Positions 15,176-19,339 of a DNA stretch of 19,339 nucleotides are shown piece after piece. The DNA comes from Cloacimonetes bacterium UBA6097 (GTDB lineage: Bacteria > Cloacimonadota > Cloacimonadia > Cloacimonadales > Cloacimonadaceae), in NCBI GenBank assembly GCA_002435865.1, contig DIWV01000009.1:28585-47923 (forward strand), given 5' to 3'. A model generated the notes under the pieces. It did no database searches, was not told where the DNA came from, and worked only from the letters and a program-made list of their open reading frames with translations. How positions within the stretch are numbered: position 1 is the first letter of the stretch; every line of letters begins with the position of its first letter. A program made the translations under genes and the position numbers.

Positions 15176-16843
15176 ATGAAATTAATGGAATGCGTGCCCA
15201 ATTTTAGTGAAGGCAGAGACACCAAAGTCCTTGATTCCATTGCAGATGTAATTCGCTCTGTAAACAACGTCACTCTCTTAGATGTTGATCCGGGTGCAGA
15301 CACAAACCGTACAGTTTTTACCATGGCAGGAGAACCGGAAGCTGTCGTAGAAGCTGCTTTCCAGGCTATCAAAAGAGCTTCTGAGCTGATAGACATGAGC
15401 AAGCATCATGGCGAACATCCCCGTATGGGCGCTACTGATGTCTGTCCTTTTATTCCGATTTCGGACATGAGTATGGAAGAATGTGCAGATTGGGCAAGAG
15501 TTCTGGGAGAAAGAGTTGGCAGAGAACTCAACATCCCTGTCTATTTATACGAAAATGCGGCTTCCAAACCTGAATGGAAAAACCTGGCAACAGTCCGTCA
15601 GGGAGAATACGAAGCTCTGGCAGAAAAAGCCAAAGACCCCTATTGGAAACCTGATTTCGGACCTCATGAATTTAATCCCAAAAGCGGAGCAACCGCCATC
15701 AGTGCACGCGAATTCCTGATTGCCTATAACATAAATCTAAATACACGCGACAAAAAGAAAGCCCATGACCTGGCTCTGATGATTCGTGAAAGCGGACGTC
15801 CTGCCAGGGATGCAGACGGCAAACTTTTAAAAGATAAAGACGGAAACAAAGTAATAGAGCCCGGTTTATTCCAGTTCTGTAAAGCAGTCGGCTGGTATAT
15901 AGACAGCTACAACCGTGCGCAAATAAGTATTAATCTGACTAATTATAAAGTAACACCACCTCATCTTGTTCTGGAAAAAGTTCGAGAGCTTGCCCTGGAA
16001 ATGGGCATTGGTATCACAGGCAGTGAGCTTGTCGGCTTGATTCCTATGGCAGCCTTGCTGGATGCCGGTAAGTTTTACCTTAAGCGCATGAATGAAAGTG
16101 CCGGTATTCCCGAACGCATGATTTTGGAAACTGCAGTGCAAAGCATGGGACTTACTGACCTTGGTCCGTTTGATTTGGACATAAAGGTGATAGAATATGC
16201 AATCGCTAAGCAAGATGCTTTGGTCAATCTGAACCTGAATAATTTCTGTGATTTGCTTTCAACTGATGCTCCGGCTCCCGGTGGCGGCAGCGTTGCAGCT
16301 TTGTGTACTGCCATGAGCGGTGCACTGACAGCGATGGTTTCCAATCTTACGGTTGGCAAGAAAGGCTATGAAGGTGCACAGGAATCAGTTCTTGATTTAG
16401 CTGAAAAAGCCCAGGCTATCAAAGAAAAAGCACTGCAATGCATTGATAAAGATACAGAAGCTTTCTATCTGATGATGGATGCGATGCGCCTGCCCAAAAA
16501 GACAGATGAAGAAATAGCCATCCGCAATGCCAGGATAGAAGAAACCACTCAAAAAGCTATTATGGCACCGTTTGAGACTCTGGAACTCTCCCTGGCAGCC
16601 GTAGAACTGGCTCAGCAAGTGGCAAAAGTAGGCAATACCAATGCTTTATCCGATGCAGGTGTGGCAGCCCTGACAGCACTTACAGGCGCAAAAGCCGCTT
16701 ATTATAACATTTTGATTAACATCAAAGGCATCACAGACGAAGCTTTCAAAAATGATATTCTCAGCAGTTCAAAAGCTATGATAAAACAAATAGAAACCCT
16801 TGCCGCAGCAGTCGAGCAGGATATTTCTGACAGGTTGAGATAA
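15176..16843 (+). CDS. ftcD: Bifunctional glutamate formimidoyltransferase / formimidotetrahydrofolate cyclodeaminase
   Basis: A 555-residue fusion that finishes histidine breakdown. The first part moves the formimino group from formiminoglutamate to tetrahydrofolate. The second releases ammonia to give 5,10-methenyl-tetrahydrofolate. The transferase domain (about 1-330) has ECVPNFSEGRD at the start and HHGEHPRMGATDVCPFIP, where H81 matches the catalytic histidine of mammalian FTCD. The cyclodeaminase domain (about 345-555) begins with FCDLLSTDAPAPGGGSVAAL around D364. Fusion in one chain lets folate be channelled, as in the animal enzyme. AGAGGT precedes the ATG, 21 nt after the CBS gene. 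Other hut genes are not in the window, so the histidine pathway, if present, is scattered. Confidence 0.95.
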   Translation: MKLMECVPNFSEGRDTKVLDSIADVIRSVNNVTLLDVDPGADTNRTVFTMAGEPEAVVEAAFQAIKRASELIDMSKHHGEHPRMGATDVCPFIPISDMSMEECADWARVLGERVGRELNIPVYLYENAASKPEWKNLATVRQGEYEALAEKAKDPYWKPDFGPHEFNPKSGATAISAREFLIAYNINLNTRDKKKAHDLALMIRESGRPARDADGKLLKDKDGNKVIEPGLFQFCKAVGWYIDSYNRAQISINLTNYKVTPPHLVLEKVRELALEMGIGITGSELVGLIPMAALLDAGKFYLKRMNESAGIPERMILETAVQSMGLTDLGPFDLDIKVIEYAIAKQDALVNLNLNNFCDLLSTDAPAPGGGSVAALCTAMSGALTAMVSNLTVGKKGYEGAQESVLDLAEKAQAIKEKALQCIDKDTEAFYLMMDAMRLPKKTDEEIAIRNARIEETTQKAIMAPFETLELSLAAVELAQQVAKVGNTNALSDAGVAALTALTGAKAAYYNILINIKGITDEAFKNDILSSSKAMIKQIETLAAAVEQDISDRLR

Positions 16844-16862
16844 ACAACCCATGCAACAAAAC

Positions 16863-16960
16863 GTCGTCCCTGCGCAGGCAGGGATCCAGCCTGTTTTGAA
16901 GAAAATTGTCAGCCGCGCCTACCGTCGCTGAGCCTGGATTCCCGCCTTCGCGGGAATGAC
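16863..16960. repeat. REP-like paired-hairpin repeat (dRS3-like ATTCCC-N8-GGGAAT)
   Basis: Two 27-nt inverted arms, 16863-16889 and 16934-16960, match at 21 of 27 positions. Each arm also folds on itself: TCCCTGC-GCAG-GCAGGGA on the left, ATTCCCGC-CTTC-GCGGGAAT on the right. Differences between the arms tend to be compensated within each hairpin. The right arm fits the ATTCCC-N8-GGGAAT pattern of the neisserial dRS3 repeat. It is much richer in G+C than the genes around it and fills the gap between ftcD and aroK. Confidence 0.8.
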
Positions 16961-16983
16961 TGCTTTGGGATATTAAAAAACAC

Positions 16984-17508
16984 ATGCTTATTTTCCTCAC
17001 AGGTTTCATGTGCAGCGGCAAGACTACCGACGGCAAAGCCGCAGCAGATATATTAATAGTTCCTTTTCTGGATTTGGATGCAGAACTGGAAAAGCAAAGC
17101 GGTATTTCTATCAGCTCTTTTATTGAACAGAAAGGTATTACGGCTTTCCGCAAACTGGAGTCCGAAATCCTGCTCAATACACATCAGAAACTGCAAAACA
17201 AATATCCAGGCTTCCTCATTTCTTCTGATAAACCAAGCGCAGTTATTGCAACCGGCGGAGGTTGTGTGCTCTTGCCCGAAAATAGAAAATTCCTGAGTCA
17301 ATCCGGACACACAATAATCTGGCTCAATTTACCTTTTTCCCTTTTACTGGAGAGAATTCATAACAATGAGCGTCCTCTTTTGCAAAACCTGACAGACACA
17401 GATATTCAACAACTCTACCTGGAGAGATTGCCATACTATCAGCTGACTGCAACTCATCAGATAACTTCTACCCCCGTCGCAGAACAAATTATCACTTCTA
17501 GCCAATAA
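16984..17508 (+). CDS. aroK: Shikimate kinase
   Basis: A 174-residue NMP-kinase-fold enzyme. It phosphorylates shikimate at the 3-hydroxyl using ATP, the fifth step from DAHP toward chorismate. The Walker A loop is G7-FMCSGKT14. The FLDLDAELE segment supplies the Mg- and shikimate-binding aspartates (D30, D32). R56 in FRKLESEIL, the ATGGG loop and the lid arginine in ERPLL complete the active site. A short insertion (about residues 72-84, KYPGFLISSDKPS) precedes the GGG loop. No clear Shine-Dalgarno precedes the ATG; GGGAT is about 12 nt away. The other shikimate-pathway genes are not in the window. It is separated from ftcD by a 140-bp gap filled with a REP-like repeat. Confidence 0.93.
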   Translation: MLIFLTGFMCSGKTTDGKAAADILIVPFLDLDAELEKQSGISISSFIEQKGITAFRKLESEILLNTHQKLQNKYPGFLISSDKPSAVIATGGGCVLLPENRKFLSQSGHTIIWLNLPFSLLLERIHNNERPLLQNLTDTDIQQLYLERLPYYQLTATHQITSTPVAEQIITSSQ

Positions 17509-17546
17509 TTGCCCTATACTTTACTTAGAAGATCCATCAGTTTTGG

Positions 17547-17621
17547 AAGGGAGATCCTAGGGTCATCTAAGGGTGCGACCCTTACATCACCCTAGCATCT
17601 CCCTTGTATCTCCCAAAGATT
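17547..17621. repeat. 11-nt-phased palindromic intergenic repeat, copy 2
   Basis: Arms of 28 nt (17547-17574 and 17578-17605) pair with three mismatches around a GCG loop, a very stable hairpin. The sequence runs in 11-nt steps, such as GGGAGATCCTA, GGGTCATCTAA, then TTACATCACCC, TAGCATCTCCC, TTGTATCTCCC. The right side carries one more 11-nt unit than the left. The 26 nt at 17596-17621 match the copy near 7590 at 22 positions. It lies in the convergent gap between aroK and the barrel gene and might block transcription from both sides, but it lacks a T tract. Confidence 0.8.
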
Positions 17622-17649
17622 GACTGAGGTAGAAAAAAGGAAAATAATA

Positions 17650-19275
17650 TTACAATTCTGCCATACAATTCAGCCAGAGAGACTGATTTTCCTGGTGTTT
17701 GACTGGTCTGTAGTAGTTGCAATAGAGCTTCAGGAGATTGGAGAACTTGTAATTAACCGAAATTCTGAAGGCGGAATCAGTATCTGATTGACTTAGGTAA
17801 TCTTCACCGGTTAGGAGTTCTTCCGCCTGAAGTACGCTTTTCTGATTTGACCAGATGAGAAAAGTTAGATTTGCGCTGATTTTATCTATATCATAAGCTA
17901 CTGATTGCTGAAGAGATATGCCGTTTTTGGAAACCTTTTGGTCCAGGTAATGCTGATATTGGCAAATCAAGCTGTAATCCAAAGAGCTCGTGATTTTTTG
18001 CTTCCAATTTGCTCTCCATCTGTTCTGGGTAGGAAGAATATCTGTGAATAGAGAATCGTACAAAATGACAGCATCTTTCTTAAATCTGTAGTATATAATA
18101 CCGCTCTGCCAGTCCTTTTCGCTCCATTTGGCAGATAGGATGATGCGCTCTTTCCAATGAGTGTCTGTTTTACCAGTCAAATCCTTAACAGCTGCTATTC
18201 TGCTTATTAGATTAAGGTGCGTAACAGGTTTATAGCTTATATCCCAGCTTAGCTCTTCACTTCCTGTTTTCTGTCCGAAAATTAGCGCTGTTTTGGCATA
18301 AGGTAAAGGATATATGTTTGGTCTGTAAAAGTATCTAATTGTGTTGGTTATCTTTTTTTGCCTGTAATCAAATCTTAAGGCTCTGGAAAACTTATCATTA
18401 GCTAAAGTAGTTTCCGTCCCCAGCCCCAGGGATTTGGTATTATAGGATGTAAATAATCCATAAACATCCTCTACAGGAGTAAAGGTTGAATCGGCAAAAC
18501 TGTGTTCATGAGATTGATGATAATAGTAACTGCCTAATTGAAAATCTGACCCGATAAATAATGCAATAATACCGTTAGTATTTTCATTGATACGGTCTTG
18601 TACGTTATCAGCATACAGGTTGGATTCATATAGATAAGTAATTTTATCATCCCGCAGATTAGCTGTTCTTTGTGTTTGTGAGATCCAGCCTATTAGATTA
18701 AATTTATTCATATTCAACTGCGCTGCAGCACCTGTCAGAGATGGATGAGACAGACTATGAGCAGGTTGGATGTATGAGTTTTGACCTCTTGATTGGGAGG
18801 AATAGCTCCCTAAACATAATCCCTCTCCTGCCTGCAATCTGAAATTGCCTAATGCCAAAGTCTTTAATAATTTGTTGAAATTGGTAATCAAACCAATTTG
18901 TCCTGCCAGCACAGGATTTTCTCTTTCGATAACCTTGTTGTAAAATATGCCGCTGATATAAGGAACGCCCATTTGATAGGCTGTTCCTGAGGAAAATAGC
19001 AAGCGGGAGACAAGCTGCTCTTTATCAGGCAGCCAGTTGAATCTGGATTCGATATTAGATTTTGTCTTTTTGTAATATGTGATTTCTTCTAAGGGTTGCC
19101 AGTTCTGCAATTCCAGATTATCATAATTAAGTTCAGTCAGTTCAGGCAGTTGTTGTTGATTAGGAGTTGTATTTTGGGCAATAATCGGTTGAGAAAATGC
19201 ATATATAAAAATCAAACAAATGATATTAATAAAAGTTTTTCTGTTATATATGAGCACTTTTGTTGCAACAAACAT
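17650..19275 (-). CDS. Probable outer-membrane beta-barrel protein
   Basis: A 541-residue exported protein. The N-terminus has a hydrophobic signal (about 13-33, ending QPIIAQ). The mature part shows alternating polar/aromatic strands throughout and ends in strand-like NYYRPVKHQENQSLWLNCMAEL, as in outer-membrane barrels. A segment FRLQAGEGLCLGSYSSQSRG (about 145-164) resembles the barrel of proteins in the FCB group that also carry helix-hairpin-helix repeats; I see no such repeats here. No ribosome site precedes the ATG at 19275, and TATAAT (19287-19292) lies very close to it. A GTG six codons further in would give a shorter, more typical signal peptide, so the start is uncertain. The function is unknown. 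Confidence 0.7.
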   Translation of the reverse strand: MFVATKVLIYNRKTFINIICLIFIYAFSQPIIAQNTTPNQQQLPELTELNYDNLELQNWQPLEEITYYKKTKSNIESRFNWLPDKEQLVSRLLFSSGTAYQMGVPYISGIFYNKVIERENPVLAGQIGLITNFNKLLKTLALGNFRLQAGEGLCLGSYSSQSRGQNSYIQPAHSLSHPSLTGAAAQLNMNKFNLIGWISQTQRTANLRDDKITYLYESNLYADNVQDRINENTNGIIALFIGSDFQLGSYYYHQSHEHSFADSTFTPVEDVYGLFTSYNTKSLGLGTETTLANDKFSRALRFDYRQKKITNTIRYFYRPNIYPLPYAKTALIFGQKTGSEELSWDISYKPVTHLNLISRIAAVKDLTGKTDTHWKERIILSAKWSEKDWQSGIIYYRFKKDAVILYDSLFTDILPTQNRWRANWKQKITSSLDYSLICQYQHYLDQKVSKNGISLQQSVAYDIDKISANLTFLIWSNQKSVLQAEELLTGEDYLSQSDTDSAFRISVNYKFSNLLKLYCNYYRPVKHQENQSLWLNCMAEL

Positions 19276-19339
19276 AATTATAATCTATTATACTAGAAAA
19301 GCTCTGCAAGAGTGAAATAACATAGCCCAGATTACATAT

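Noticed and set aside
17547..17605. Canonical terminator for aroK or the barrel gene
   Set aside because: The stem is long and strong but no T tract follows on either strand, and its phased, repeated nature fits a repeat element better.

Overview
The window reads as a chromosomal segment of a diderm bacterium of the FCB group, with AT-rich, densely packed genes. My best guess is a member of Candidatus Cloacimonadota (WWE1). This rests on three exported proteins with a C-terminal 'YPNPF ... FlgD-like Ig' domain of the type used as a type IX secretion (T9SS) sorting signal, GLUG/chitobiase-type surface proteins, an outer-membrane barrel, and an amino-acid-fermentation enzyme (FtcD fusion). The phylum is inferred; no 16S or other marker is present. 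I see no CRISPR array, transposase, phage gene, tRNA or rRNA.

Layout. Bases 120-7217, all on the minus strand: two tandem paralogous surface proteins (GLUG repeats, chitobiase-like domains, sorting domain), a lipoate-protein ligase, an M3 metallopeptidase and a GerW/YtfJ-like protein. A 550-bp gene-free gap (7218-7767) holds a hairpin repeat. It is followed by a plus-strand lipoprotein that also ends in the sorting-type domain (7768-9075). Bases 9147-11321, minus strand: a small heat-shock protein with a CIRCE-type operator, a PpnP/ThiS pair, and a lipoprotein of unknown function. Bases 11518-17508, plus strand: a housekeeping run of rpmE, a YqhQ-like DUF1385 membrane protein, prfA (start overlapping the previous stop), a CNNM/CBS/CorC protein, fused formiminotransferase-cyclodeaminase, and shikimate kinase. 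The last gene, on the minus strand (17650-19275), is a probable outer-membrane beta-barrel protein.

How the genes fit together. The plus-strand run is tight and probably partly cotranscribed: prfA overlaps DUF1385, the CBS gene follows 5 nt later, and ftcD 21 nt after that. It mixes translation (L31, RF1), membrane and metabolic functions. FtcD feeds histidine-derived formiminoglutamate carbon into folate. The minus-strand genes are mostly cell-envelope proteins plus protein-quality-control genes.

Non-coding signals are the most interesting part. (1) There is a near-perfect CIRCE operator (9650-9676) upstream of hsp20. (2) Two intergenic palindromes (7523-7604, 17547-17621) share a 22/26-identical block and an 11-nt internal period; a third 11-nt tandem repeat of different sequence lies at the left edge. 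(3) Two different REP-like inverted repeats lie between co-oriented genes (4964-5045; 16863-16960). No new multi-gene system is evident; the 11-nt-phased repeat family is the best candidate for something undescribed.
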